Shown: positions 1 through 9,585 of the stretch, one piece after another
Layout of the letters: each line of letters begins with the position of its first letter
Position numbering within the stretch: the first letter of the stretch is position 1
Assembly: GCA_013407085.1 (NCBI GenBank)
Contig: JACCGJ010005466.1
Location: 1 to 64,000, forward strand
Source: Atriophallophorus winterbourni
Lineage: Eukaryota > Platyhelminthes > Trematoda > Plagiorchiida > Microphallidae
DNA length: 64,000 nucleotides
Direction of reading: 5' to 3'
The notes under the pieces: model-generated
The model's input: only the letters and a program-made list of their open reading frames with translations
Told to the model about the DNA's origin: nothing
Database searches by the model: none
Translations under genes and position numbers: made by a program

Positions 1-863
1 ACCGCCTCATCGAGCCGGGCGATCGCGACGAAGTAGGGACATACCCTCAATGACTAATTCGTTGTCTGGTAAAGTGGGATGGAACCATGCCTCAGTTACG
101 GCAATCACGTCTGGTGAGTGTGTGGTAGATAGTTCAGTCAATTCGTGTAATTTATTTGTCAAGCATTGGGCATTCGTATACAAAAATTTGACAACATATG
201 TTGACAGCAAAGAGTCTAATTTATTTGTCAAGCATTGGGCATTCGTATACAAAAATTTGTCAACCGATGTTGACAGCAAAGACGGTTCGGTCGGTCGGAA
301 TCAACAGGAAAGTAATTTACGTCGCCGACTCGGATAGAGTCGGCTGAATTCCGTTTTTTTTCGCCAGGTTTAGATTTTTCATTCTGCACAGTATTTAGAC
401 AGTCGGGATCATCCGGGTTGTCATTAGTTCCGAGGCGTCTAGGAATTATTTTAATCTCTCGGGGCAATTTGTAACGAAATTGCTTCCAGTGTTTAAGAAC
501 GGTATCAGCCATACTGTCAGTCAGCAGTGTCAGTTTAAGGGGGCGCGGAGCGTTACCCTCGTATTTCGGGGATGTCGGGATCCGAAAAGTATCGATAACA
601 GCAATATTGTTCGTTTGGATAGTATCGCTAATAAATTTCCATTGTAGTATATCGTGTTTCGAGTTGCACTTTGCGTCTGAACTGGCAGCAGCTTCAGGAA
701 CGTTCAGGATTATAAGACTACGTCTGTCACGCTCGTTTACTTTCCCAGTGGTCCTGTTTAGTGCCGATTTTACCCGTTCGCTCAATTTTACTCTAGTGTA
801 TTCTACCCCAACGAGCGCGTATTCTACGATATACCTGCATTCAGGTCGCAGAATACGATACAC
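1..863 (-). mobile_element. CR1 family I, inverted 5' block (copy A): endonuclease start plus ORF1
   Basis: The minus strand of about 228-863 encodes an ORF1-type protein rich in basic residues (motifs RRSLIILNVPE, AVIDTFRIP). Below it, 7-279 encodes the start of a CR1 apurinic-like endonuclease (LYTNAQCLTNKL, DVIAVTEAWF). The order on the minus strand is ORF1 then endonuclease, as in CR1. The block is cut by the window edge. At 863-873 it abuts a reverse-transcriptase segment of the same family on the opposite strand, so the element is a head-to-head chimera. It is nearly identical to 8784-9576 apart from a 70-bp internal duplication. It is not a functional gene. Confidence 0.8.
148..287. 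repeat. 70-bp tandem duplication inside the CR1 endonuclease start
   Basis: Two adjacent 70-bp units (148-217 and 218-287) each begin AATTTATTTGTCAAGC and contain the CR1 LYTNAQCLTNKL coding segment. The homologous copy at 8784-9576 has one unit. This accounts exactly for the 70-bp length difference between the two copies (1288 against 1218 bp). Confidence 0.85.
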
Positions 864-872
864 GAAATCGTT

Positions 873-1288
873 GTGAAATCCGAGAGTGTCCTGGTAAAGC
901 TACGCGGGTTAAATACAAAAAAATCCCCAGGTGCTGATGAAATAACACCATTCATCCTTAAGCAATGCACCCATGCTCTATTCTCACCACTCTCTGACCT
1001 TTTCAACCTGTCCTTGAGTTGTACGACGGTTGCTAATGACTGGAAATGTGGACTAATCACTCCGATATACAAAGGAGGGAACCGATCTGATGCGTCTAAC
1101 TACAGACCAGTCACGTTGTTGCCAGTGGTCTCTAAAGTTCTCGAACGACTTGTGGCCGACGAACTTATCAAACACCTGGAACAAAATAAGCTTCTTTCCA
1201 TCGCACAGCACGGATTCAGGACAAGACACTCCTGTCTCACCAATATTCTCATAACTCTTGATAATTGGACTCGAGCCGTGGACGATGG
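873..1288 (+). pseudogene. CR1 family I reverse transcriptase, N-terminal part (copy A)
   Basis: The frame encodes the start of a CR1 reverse transcriptase: KSPGADEITPFILK, then NYRPVTLLPVVSKVLERL, then QHGFRTRHSCLTN. These are RT boxes 0-2. The frame breaks right after AVDDG at 1288, where a different RT fragment begins on the minus strand. The catalytic FADD box is missing. The amino-acid sequence is identical to the start of copy B (9586 onward) over about 135 residues, so duplication or copying was recent. Confidence 0.8.
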
Positions 1289-1500
1289 CAGGAGTATCCT
1301 TTTCTAAAACTGTGTTGCGCTTCCGGAAATAGCTTATTTAGTTTAGTGTATTTGCTCACTTTGTTCGCCACTATCCTTTCCAACACCTTGCACACGGCGG
1401 ACAACAGGGTAACAGGCTTGTAATTTGCGGGCTGTGAAATCCGGGAGATTATATCGGATTTCCATTCCGTCTGTTTGACCAGCGATTAGCAGAATAACTG
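1289..1500 (-). pseudogene. RT relic of another CR1-like family
   Basis: Read on the minus strand, about 1480 to 1292 gives ANYKPVTLLSAVCKVLERIV followed by QHSFRKGYSCH, the box 1-2 region of a non-LTR reverse transcriptase. It is distinct from the adjacent family I copy. No flanking endonuclease or catalytic box is present. It lies tail to tail with copy A, joined at the same conserved motif (QHGFR..SC). Confidence 0.55.
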
Positions 1501-1539
1501 AGTCAGAATTCCGCATAGAAATTGTGCAAAATTGTTTAG

Positions 1540-2190
1540 TATATTGGTCGTAATTTAATCATAACCAGAGAAATATAAGCGTAATTTGCGTGCAATCGTT
1601 TAGAGTAGTTTTTTGGTAACTTATCAGTTCTGACACAGAAGCTTCGTAAGATCAAGGGTGATAGTCAATACAGGAAACATGATTAAGTAGTAGTTAACCC
1701 ACCATCACTTATTTTACCTTACCGCTAAACAGCCTATAGTACGCCTACAGTGTGTCACGTCTCGTGGGAATAAACAGAATCAGAGGTCAGTATGGAACTG
1801 AAGATCTGCCTTTGATGAGCGGAAGTTTATCGTAGTACAGCATTTTTATTGATAGCTTTCCAATAGACAAATGTTTTTATTTTCACGTCTTTATTTTGTG
1901 CTAAAAATTCCAAATGCCCGTGCAGGATTCCACTTCCTTTTTGACCGTAATACATGAGTCTATTTCATTTAAATAGTTGATAAATAGGCCTACAACTGAT
2001 CTCCCTGATAATAACAAATATGTCATCAACATAGCGCCACCAAAATTTTGGCTTGAATTTTATATTAAGGGCTGTTTTCTTGAAATTCTCTATATACATG
2101 TTTGCAAGTACTGGACATATCGCTGAACCCATTGCCAACCCTTCTTTGTGTCTATATAATTGCTCATTAAATACGAAGTGGCTCATGCAT
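1540..2190 (-). mobile_element. Penelope-like element fragment with internal deletion
   Basis: The minus strand 2186-1965 encodes the Penelope RT core: KEGLAMGSAICPVLANMYIE and the catalytic RYVDDIFVI. After a stop the homology continues through the segment seen at 35550-35680 (TSAH..RQ.FS). It then jumps to a stretch ending at about 1600 that matches the element's 3' flank near 34500-34690. The GIY-YIG endonuclease that should lie between is deleted. The 5' end is truncated near 2190. Point mutations and stops make it inactive. Confidence 0.7.
1615..1651 (-). ncRNA. Decayed Penelope-type hammerhead ribozyme
   Basis: The minus strand keeps the 7-bp stem II (CTTCTG/CAGAAC region) and the ordered core seen in the copy at 35684-35722. 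The core reads CTTACGA instead of CTGANGA, and GATA replaces GAAA, so self-cleavage is not expected. Confidence 0.5.
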
Positions 2191-2199
2191 AGGCAGATC

Positions 2200-3400
2200 T
2201 AAAAGACGTTGATAATTTGCTGGACGCTCAATTCTGTGCGATCTGACAAACTGGCATCAGATAAAGAGCGAATAAAAGAGAAGAAGAAGAAGAGAATTGG
2301 TAAGCTCACGTACGTACTGGTAAAGTACCACAAACTAAACTCAAATGCCGGTAAAATAATTATTGCGTGTTTAGTTCTTGTCCTACAAACATTTGCTGTT
2401 TAATTACTAATAAGAATGATTTTTCTGAACAGCTACTCACACAGGATATTATTCTTTACTCTTGTTGCATTGCGAAAATAGAACCAGCTTAATATCTATG
2501 TGAGAAGCCAAAGAGTTACACAATGCAATCACGCTTATTTCCGCACGTATCGCATGATACTGACCGTTTGTATTGGAATGTTATTCACCATCTTGCCGCA
2601 CAATAAAATTCCAGTTTAGATAGCATTTTGCACAAAAACAACGAGAACAATAGTTTTTGCTATCACAACATTTTTGCGTGCAGATTTGCACCCTGCTATT
2701 CAGCAAACCTGAGTTTCTCACACGTTCACATCCATCTCTGTTAACGCTCTTTAGTGCGTTCAGCACCAGAAAGGTTTTAGCGCCGCCGGTGAAAAATTTC
2801 AATAAAAATTAGTGAAAACCTTTGGGAACTCACAAGTGATTGTGTAGTGTTAGATGCTGAAACAGAAGCGTCCTGCATAATCACGCTACATCTTTTATCT
2901 CGCATCAATCCATTTTTTATCTGCAGTTGCACAAATAGCAATTTAGGCTCCAATACATTACTGTGACTGTAGGCTGAGATCACAAGATGTTTTGCTTTTC
3001 AAGGTCGTGTATGAAAAACATCTACTTCACAAGAGCTTGATTACAACCAATGGACAATGGACAACCAAAGACGGGAGTTCTCGCCAGCGAGCAATAATGA
3101 TATTATGATCAATATTTACGCCACAATGCACATTGATATCCTTTATGGTCAAAGGATTTATTGATAAGAAATAATCGCAATTTTGTACAGACGCGTATAA
3201 ACCCTTCTACATATCTGCGATTTAACTTTCAAAAACAGACATGCTACATAATTTTGTTTTCGTTATTCATGAACACTAACCCCGGCCATACCTGTGTCCC
3301 AAACACTTATCCTTGTATGTAGGCTTTTATCCGACCGGTACAGAAGAAGAACAATGACTTTATTCGTGTTCACGAATTTTCAGCAATATAAAAACAACAC
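2200..3400. other. No recognisable gene
   Basis: AT-rich sequence with only short open frames that lack family motifs. A purine-rich tract near 2270-2300 is followed by a GT donor-like site, but nothing upstream supports an exon. Confidence 0.5.
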
Positions 3401-3409
3401 TAACTCTCG

Positions 3410-3860
3410 CAATAGCTCATTCTAAAACTAAATCTGACTCCATAATAATAAACATATGACAGCGAAAATTATTTTGTCTTCTTCTTTTTGATACAAAGGA
3501 AGGTAGCGATTCCCGTATGAGCGTCATCACTGAAACGATAGATTCACCAAAACAGTGAGTCTCGGGGCTTACCACTCTGATTGCAAGTTCTTGCGGTAAT
3601 GCATACCGTGCGTTGACCACCCGAATGGACAACGTGACTTTCTCCCGGAGCCGCAATGTCTTCAGGTTTTAAACTTGATGGCTATGACAGCGAGTACTTG
3701 TAGGGTCTGTTGTAATGTTGAACCGGAAAATCAAAGTGGAATCCGGCGGATAAAAACGAGATTGAAGCGTCGAAGTCAATGTATCAGTTGATAAAGACGC
3801 AACTTGTTAAGACGATCCTCATAGGTGTGAAAATGGAGAAGTTTGACCTGATTCTATAGA
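3410..3860 (-). pseudogene. Old CR1-like ORF2 C-terminus
   Basis: On the minus strand about 3860-3740 reads YEDRLNKLRLYQL..RRFNL, the C-terminal signature of CR1-like polyproteins (usually YE.RL..L.L..L..RR.RGDL). In another frame 3656-3560 reads LREKVTLSIRVVNARYALPQEL, matching the usual RVV.AWN.LP block. Several frameshifts separate the pieces. A second copy lies at 17400-17715. Confidence 0.55.
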
Positions 3861-3869
3861 TTAGCATAC

Positions 3870-4000
3870 ACCCTTGTTTGACCCCTCGGCGAATTTAAAA
3901 GGCTTTTTAAATGAAACCGTTAAAATGGACTGAGCCCTTCGTGATAGATTAGGAAGAATCAAAGAGTTTGTGCACTCTTCAAGGGTATCCTATCAGATCA
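3870..4000 (-). pseudogene. Short RTE-like RT fragment
   Basis: About 120 bp match the RT region of the long RTE-like element at 28900-29040 (shared tract around CCTCGGCGAATTT and AATGGACTGAGCC). Too short and mutated to code. Confidence 0.5.
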
Positions 4001-4700
4001 GGCAAAGTTATGCTAGTATGCCACTGTTATATAGGGTTCGTACAACGAAACACGATGTTTTGACACAGAATCACAAAGTGATTCTTGTTTAAAGCACTCA
4101 AGGCGCTTATGGATGACCAAATTAATGTGTTGCTCACATCCCCATCCCTTAGACACCACTACCGGTTTCTGGCTGTTTGCCATCGTCCGGTGTAGACAGT
4201 AAGATCAGGTTCAACGAGCCTTGAAATAGTGGTAAATTGGTAATCAAAGGTTTGCTTGTATGCCACTGTTATATAGGGTTCGTTCAAAGAACCACGATGT
4301 TCAGACACAGAATCACAAAGTGATTCTTGGTCAAAGCACTCAAGGCGATTATGGATGACCAAATTAATGTGTTGCTCACATCCCCATCCCTTACACACAA
4401 CTACCGGTTTCTGACTGTTTGCCGTAGGCAGGTGGAGACAGTATGATCAGGTTCAGTGAGCCTTGAAACAGTTGCAAAGCGTTAATCAAAGTTATGCTTG
4501 TATACCGCTGTTATATAGGGCTCGTACAAAGAAACATGATGTTTAGACACAGAATCACAAAGTGATTCTTGGTCAAAGCACTCAAGGCGATTATGGATGT
4601 CCAAAGTGATTTGTTGCTCACATGCTTATTTCTTACACACCAATACCGGTTTCTGGCTGTTTGCCATCGTCCGGTGTAGACAGTAAGATCAGGTTCAGTT
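4000..4700 (-). repeat. Hammerhead repeat array 1: three 242-bp units
   Basis: The marker ATCACAAAGTGATT recurs at 4070, 4312 and 4554, an exact 242-bp period. Each unit carries a hammerhead-like segment on the minus strand (about 4154-4194, 4398-4433 and 4636-4677). GAAA, the stem III palindrome ACCGGT and the stem II hairpin are kept. The CTGANGA box is mutated in all three (CGGACGA twice, CTGCCTA once). The same repeat forms the larger array at 12475-13560. The size and tandem layout resemble metazoan retrozymes. Confidence 0.75.
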
Positions 4701-4937
4701 CAATTGAATCCAATTCAATTCCATTTTAATGGTCTAAAAAGCATATAGCTTCACAAAAACCACAGAAATATATGGAAATTTACAAATAACATATCTCAGT
4801 TAAAACGGGATTTGTTTACTTACTGAACAGTTCGGGAATCAGGTAAAAATCCAAATGATAGAAACTGTTTTCACTCAGTAGAGTGGCACATGTATGTCCA
4901 TGGGGTCGAGATGATTTGATGTGTGAGTTCAAAGTTA

Positions 4938-6182
4938 TTAGGTTGTGGAATACATAGTCTCAATGTTCGGATGAGTCGACAGGAATTTGTCTATGCTGGA
5001 TTTGAATATGTCCAAGTTGGGTGCATGTGCAACATTCGAGGGTAGGGAGTTCCAAGTGAAACATACACGTACAGAATAAAAATATCTTCGACAGTTCAGT
5101 CGCGAGTCGGGAATTAGTACTGTGTACTCATGACTCCGGCTGGTTCTTGGTGGTTGTCGTGTGAATAGTGTATTAAGGGGATGGCTGGGGGTATGCAATA
5201 TGTTAAACATTAGGATCAGATCACCTCTAAGACGTCGGTAAGGAGAGTCGAAGAGGTTGAGGTTTGCAATACGATCTTCGTATTGTTTGTGCTTTAAGCC
5301 GCACACGAGCTTCCTGGTCCGATGATAGATTCGCTGCAAGAGATTGATGTCTTTCTTTAACCAGGGTGACCAAGCCTGAACCGCATACTCCATGGTGGGC
5401 CTCAAGTAGGTATTAATTATTCGATGAACAGTCGGCTCAGTGAAACTCCCAAACAAGCGTTTCAGCAGAATCAGTACTTTTGACGTCTTTTCGTAGACAG
5501 CCTCAACGTTGTGTGACGGTTTCAACGTGCTGCTCACCCACAAACCCAAGTCCTTCTCCTTGTCAGTTATTTCAAGAGTATGGGAACCAAGGGTGTAAGA
5601 GAACTCGAAGGGTTTTCCAACTGTCAATACCTTGCATTTTCTCACATTGAAAGGAAGTTCATTTCGAACCGACCATTCCTGTAAGACATTGAGGTCCAGA
5701 TGAAGCTGTCTGCAATACTCAGTTGTGTCCACAAATAGCAAGATTTTGCACCGAACAAGTTTTGGTAAATCGTTTACATAGAGCAAGAAAAGAATTGGTC
5801 CAAGCACCGATCCCTGCAGCACTCCACTTGTTACTGTAATGGGCCATGACAAAGCACCATCAACCCTTACTCGAATAACACGGTCACGGAGATAATCCTC
5901 CAACCAGGCTAGTAATGAGCCCTTGATGCCACATTGCTCTATTTTTTGTAGTAACAAACTGTGGTTAACACGATCGAATGCTTTGGACATATCCAGATAA
6001 CAAGCATGTATGGTGAAACCTTTGTCCACAGCTTGTGTCCAGTCATCGAGGGCAAGGAGAAGGTTTGAAAGGCAAGAGTGTCTTTTTCTGAAGCCATGTT
6101 GTTCGATTGCGAGCAAGCAATTATCTTCCAGGTGATTTGTGATGCTGTTTGCAACGAGGCGCTCCATCACTTTAGATATCAC
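4938..6182 (-). pseudogene. CR1 reverse transcriptase with deleted catalytic box
   Basis: An uninterrupted 414-codon frame spans most of a CR1 RT. It shows QHGFRKRHSCLSNLL near the start, YLDMSKAFDRVNHSLLL, then GVLQGSVLGPILFLLYVNDLP, and the C-terminal YEDRIANLNLF..RRLRGDLILMFN. The box after the YVNDLP motif reads LLFVDTTEYCRQL where sister copies have ILFADDIKVWTSI....CQIL. About ten codons including the second catalytic aspartate are therefore lost in frame. The frame survives but the polymerase cannot work. Upstream the frame enters the 430-bp duplication, so the natural N-terminus is copied at 7012-7440. Confidence 0.8.
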
Positions 6183-6297
6183 CGGTAGTAGTGTTACTGG
6201 TCGATAATTGGATACTTCAGAACGGTTCCCTCCTTTGTAAACGGGGGTAATGATACCAGTCTTCCATTCACAGGGAAAGAAACCTTAGGTTATAGAT
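5862..6297. repeat. Direct repeat, left copy (430 bp)
   Basis: Matches 7012-7440 almost base for base, from the tract TACTCGAATAACACGG to AAACCTTAGGTTATA. Differences are few (for example one base lost near 7187). It encodes RT boxes 0-3 of the surrounding CR1. Confidence 0.85.
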
Positions 6298-7011
6298 GTT
6301 GAATCCTTTCACCTTCCAATATCTATTTGTAATATTTCATGTGAATTGTGAAATCCAAACACTTTCATATTTTTTCTTGTTTCCTACTGTACTTTTGTTT
6401 TACTCTTTCTTTTTGTGTAATTGACTCCATTTTGACCGCGCTATTTTTGGTTTGGACTCGTGTGCGTAACGTGATACGTGCTCGATACTGTTTTTGATAT
6501 TGACCCGGATCTAACCCGGTTAACCCAATAATTGAGTACCGCTTTTGTTGACAAATCCTCGTTGGTTCTGAAATACCTGGGATTTTGCGCGTAACTCCAT
6601 ATTGGGGAATTCCTTGATTCTCAATAAGAATCAACAGTACTCAATTACTTTATTTCGTGGAGAATCCTTCGATCATCGCTGGATTTTGGCTCGACATTTG
6701 GTTCACACGACGGAGAATATCTCGTTTTCAAATATGCAAGGAACCAGATCTGGCAAGTCGTCCAACTGTTTGAATGACGTTAACCTGAACCCCGTTCCCA
6801 TTCCTGAACTCCATAGTACTGAATTTTCTAACTCGCATTTGCATGATTCTATGTATTTTCCTATGCTCTCATCTCATTCCATTGAAAATTGCGATAATTT
6901 ATCTGTCACTTCCGCTACCTTAATTTCTAACCAGCACCGTCCCCTTAGGTTAGATGACGCCGGTAGTGTAAGTTCTAATGCAGTCAAATCGCGAAAAGAT
7001 CAGCGTCGAAC
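6298..7011. other. 714-bp insert of unknown origin between the direct repeats
   Basis: This sequence has no similarity I recognise to CR1, RTE or Penelope. A + strand frame begins at 6602 and runs through into the CR1 repeat to 7042 (146 codons, rich in Ser/Asn; segments LNPVPIPELHSTEFSN, SHLHDSMYFPMLS). It has no family motif. A transposed host fragment or a CR1 leader are both possible. Confidence 0.4.
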
Positions 7012-7440
7012 CTTTACTCGAATAACACGGTCACGGAGATAATCCTCCAACCAGGCTAGTAATAAGCCCTGGATGCCACATTGCTCTATTTTTTGTAGTA
7101 ACAATCTGTGGTTAACACGATCGAATGCTTTGGACATATCCAGATAACAAGCATGTATGGTGAAACCTTTGTCCACAGCTTGTGTCAGTCATCGAGGGCA
7201 AGGAGAAGGTTTGAAAGGCAAGAGTGTCTTTTTCTGAAGCCATGTTGTTCGATTGCGAGCAAGCAATTATCTTCCAGGTGATTTGTGATGCTGTTTGCAA
7301 CGAGGCGCTCCATCACTTTAGATATCACCGGTAGTAGTGTTACTGGTCGATAATTGCATACTTCAGAACGGTTCCCTCCTTTGTAGACGGGGGTAATGAT
7401 ACCAGTCTTCCATTCACAGGGAAAGAAACCTTAGGTTATA
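7012..7440. repeat. Direct repeat, right copy (430 bp)
   Basis: This is the copy that continues without a break into the CR1 endonuclease/linker frame at 7431-8636, so it is probably in its original place. The left copy at 5862-6297 joins the rest of the RT. Confidence 0.85.
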
Positions 7441-8636
7441 GAGAGGTTAAATAAGTAGGTAAGCGGTGTACACAAAGAATAGGCACAGCTTCTGAGGATC
7501 AGCGGGGTAATTTCATCAGCTCCAGGAGACTTTCTCGTGTTGAGCCTTAACAATGTACCGAGGACACTGTCCGAGCTAAAAGTTAGTTCTTGTAAAACGT
7601 TTTCTGGCGAGATCACGGAGGTCAAAGTACTGGTTACGGTGTTCGGTGGACTGAGGACAGTGGAGAAGAATTGGGCTAGAACTTCAGCTGATTGCGATGC
7701 TGTCGTTGTTATTCCATCACATGTCTTTAGGGCGGCAACCCCTGGTTTTACTCTAGACAGGTTATTTATGATCTGATCGAGAATTTTTGGGTTTGATTCC
7801 TTTTTGTCGAGTAAATGTTTTTGATAATTCAATTTGTCGTCAACAACAAGTTTGTTTACCTTATTTCTCAGCAAACGGACTGTTTCCCAACTTTCAGCAG
7901 TACTATCAAGTCGGTGAGCCCGCCATGCAGCATTTCGCATAGTCAACCATTTTCGTGTTCGGCTTCTCAGTTTAAACGTGTATCCCCTTTTCCGTACCTT
8001 TGGAACAAGATGAGAGTGCATTTCAACTGCAATTTTAATTTCGTTTGCCATCCATTGCCACTGACCTTGTACGCTGTCGGACTCGAGACCAGGGTCTGTG
8101 ACATTCTTCAGAGTAGTATTAAGTTGTGAAAAGTCAATTTTCCTAATCAGCTTGCTGGTGTCACTTGTTCTGAATGCCTGACAAATATAATCAAACGTGA
8201 TAACTAAGTGGTCACTGAGTCCCATAGGAGCTTCATAAGCGAGACTTTCAATCACGTACTCTTCGTTTGTCAGTATCAAGTCCAAGATAGACGGCGTATC
8301 ACTACCCCGAAATCGGGTATTGTCAAAAATATAGTTGTAAAGTGGAATGTCCTCCAGCAACTGTTGAAATGAAGCATTCAAGGAGTTTTCTGGGTAGACT
8401 GAATTTCCCTTATAGTTCGGCAAATTGAAATCTCCTATCAGAAGAAGTCTGCAGCCGTATCTGGTAGCCGCTAAGCTTATGTTTGCAACTAATGCTGAAT
8501 TGTAGGCTTCATCGGCGGAGGGCGAACGGTAAATCATACCCACTGTACATTTTTCTTCTTCTGCTGTTACATTCAGGGAACACCACAGTGTGTCTTGTAG
8601 TTGTAAGTCTTCATCAGTGATCTCTTGGCATGACAA
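7431..8636 (-). pseudogene. CR1 endonuclease and RT linker
   Basis: A 401-codon minus-strand frame. The endonuclease part has the motifs VGMIYRSPSADEAYNS, LLIGDFNLPNY, SILDLILTNEEYVIESL and the catalytic GLSDHLVITF. It is followed by the connector and KSPGADEITPLILRSC, the start of the RT. This order is the normal CR1 ORF2 layout. The true N-terminus (the AITETW region) is missing because the element is cut at about 8640. The frame is open but truncated at both ends. Confidence 0.8.
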
Positions 8637-8639
8637 ACT

Positions 8640-8783
8640 CTGAACGTGATATAGAGCAACACTACATGAGTTTTCCTGTTCTTCTTTTTTATTGTATATA
8701 CCTCATAACTCCATCCTATGGTTATTGTTAAGCTAAATGCTTTTTAGACCATTACAACTTTGAATCAATTTGAATCACTTTGA
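8640..8783 (+). mobile_element. CR1 3' terminus in opposite orientation
   Basis: Reads as the 3' untranslated end of a family I relative on the + strand (TGCTTTTTAGACCATTACAAC, then TTTGAATCAATTTGAATC repeats). It abuts the 5'-truncated endonuclease on the minus strand and is followed directly by copy B at 8784. Confidence 0.6.
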
Positions 8784-9576
8784 ACCGCCTCCTCGAGCCA
8801 GGCGATCGCGACGAAGTAGAGACATACCCTCAATGACTACTTCGTTGTCTGTTAAAGTCGGATGGAACCATGTCTCAGTAACGGCAATCACTTCTGGTGA
8901 GTGTGTGGTAGTTAGTTCAGTCAATTAGTCTAATTTATTTGTCAAGCATTGGGCATTCGTATACAAAAATTTGTCAACCGATGTTGACAGCAAAGACGGT
9001 TCGGTCGGTCGGAATCAACAGGAAAGTAATTTACGTCGCTGACTCGGATAGAGTCGGCTGAATTCCGTTTTTTTCGCCAGGTTTAGATGTTTCATTCTGC
9101 ACAGTATTTAGACAGTCGGGATCATCCGGGTTGTCATTAGTTTCGAGGCGTTTAGGAATTATTTTAATCTCTCGGGGCAATTTGTAACGAAATTGTTTCC
9201 AGTGTTTAAGAACGGTATCAGCCATACTGTCAGTCAGCAGTGTCAGTTTAAGGGGGCGCGGAGCGTTACCCTCGTATTTCGGGAATGTCGGGATCCGAAA
9301 AGTGTCGATAACAGCAATATTGTTCGTTTGGATAGTATCGCTAATAAATTTCCATTGTAGTATATCGTGTTTCGAGTTGCACTTTGCGTCTGAACTGACA
9401 GCAGCTTCAGGAACGTTCAGGATTATAAGACTACGTCTGTCACGCTCGTTTACTTTCCCAGTGGTCCTGTTTAGTGCCGATTTTACCCGTTCGCTCAATT
9501 TTACTCTAGTGTATTCTACCCCAACGAGCGCGTATTCTACGATATACCTGCATTCAGGTCGCAGAATACGATACAC
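8784..9576 (-). mobile_element. CR1 family I, inverted 5' block (copy B)
   Basis: Second copy of the head-to-head block. Minus strand 9576-9031 encodes the same ORF1-like protein (RRSLIILNVPE; VIDTFRIPTFPKYEG). The stretch 8784-9000 is the start of the endonuclease (NAQCLTNKL region), now with stops. The junction with the + strand RT at 9576-9586 is identical in sequence to copy A at 863-873. Confidence 0.8.
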
Positions 9577-9585
9577 GAAATCGTT

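Larger units (their letters stand above)
4705..8690 (-). mobile_element. CR1 family I element, rearranged
   Basis: Minus-strand CR1. The 3' end at about 4705-4740 has the family signature (TTTTTAGACCATTAAAA plus a TTGAATT-type repeat, read on minus). The RT lies at 4938-6182 and the endonuclease at 7431-8636. The middle is disturbed by a direct repeat of about 430 bp (5862-6297 and 7012-7440) enclosing 714 bp of foreign sequence. The 5' side stops inside the endonuclease, where a + strand CR1 3' end (8640-8783) begins. It is inactive: the RT catalytic box is deleted and the reading frame is split. Confidence 0.75.

Noticed and set aside
2209..2403. Lys/Glu-rich frame followed by a donor-like GTAAGC
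   Set aside because: A purine-rich tract with no acceptor or partner exon.
4159..4398. 79-91 codon frames repeated in each 242-bp unit (also 12314, 13102, 13658)
   Set aside because: They begin over the ribozyme and differ in length and frame between units. The conserved signal is RNA structure and period, not codon pattern.
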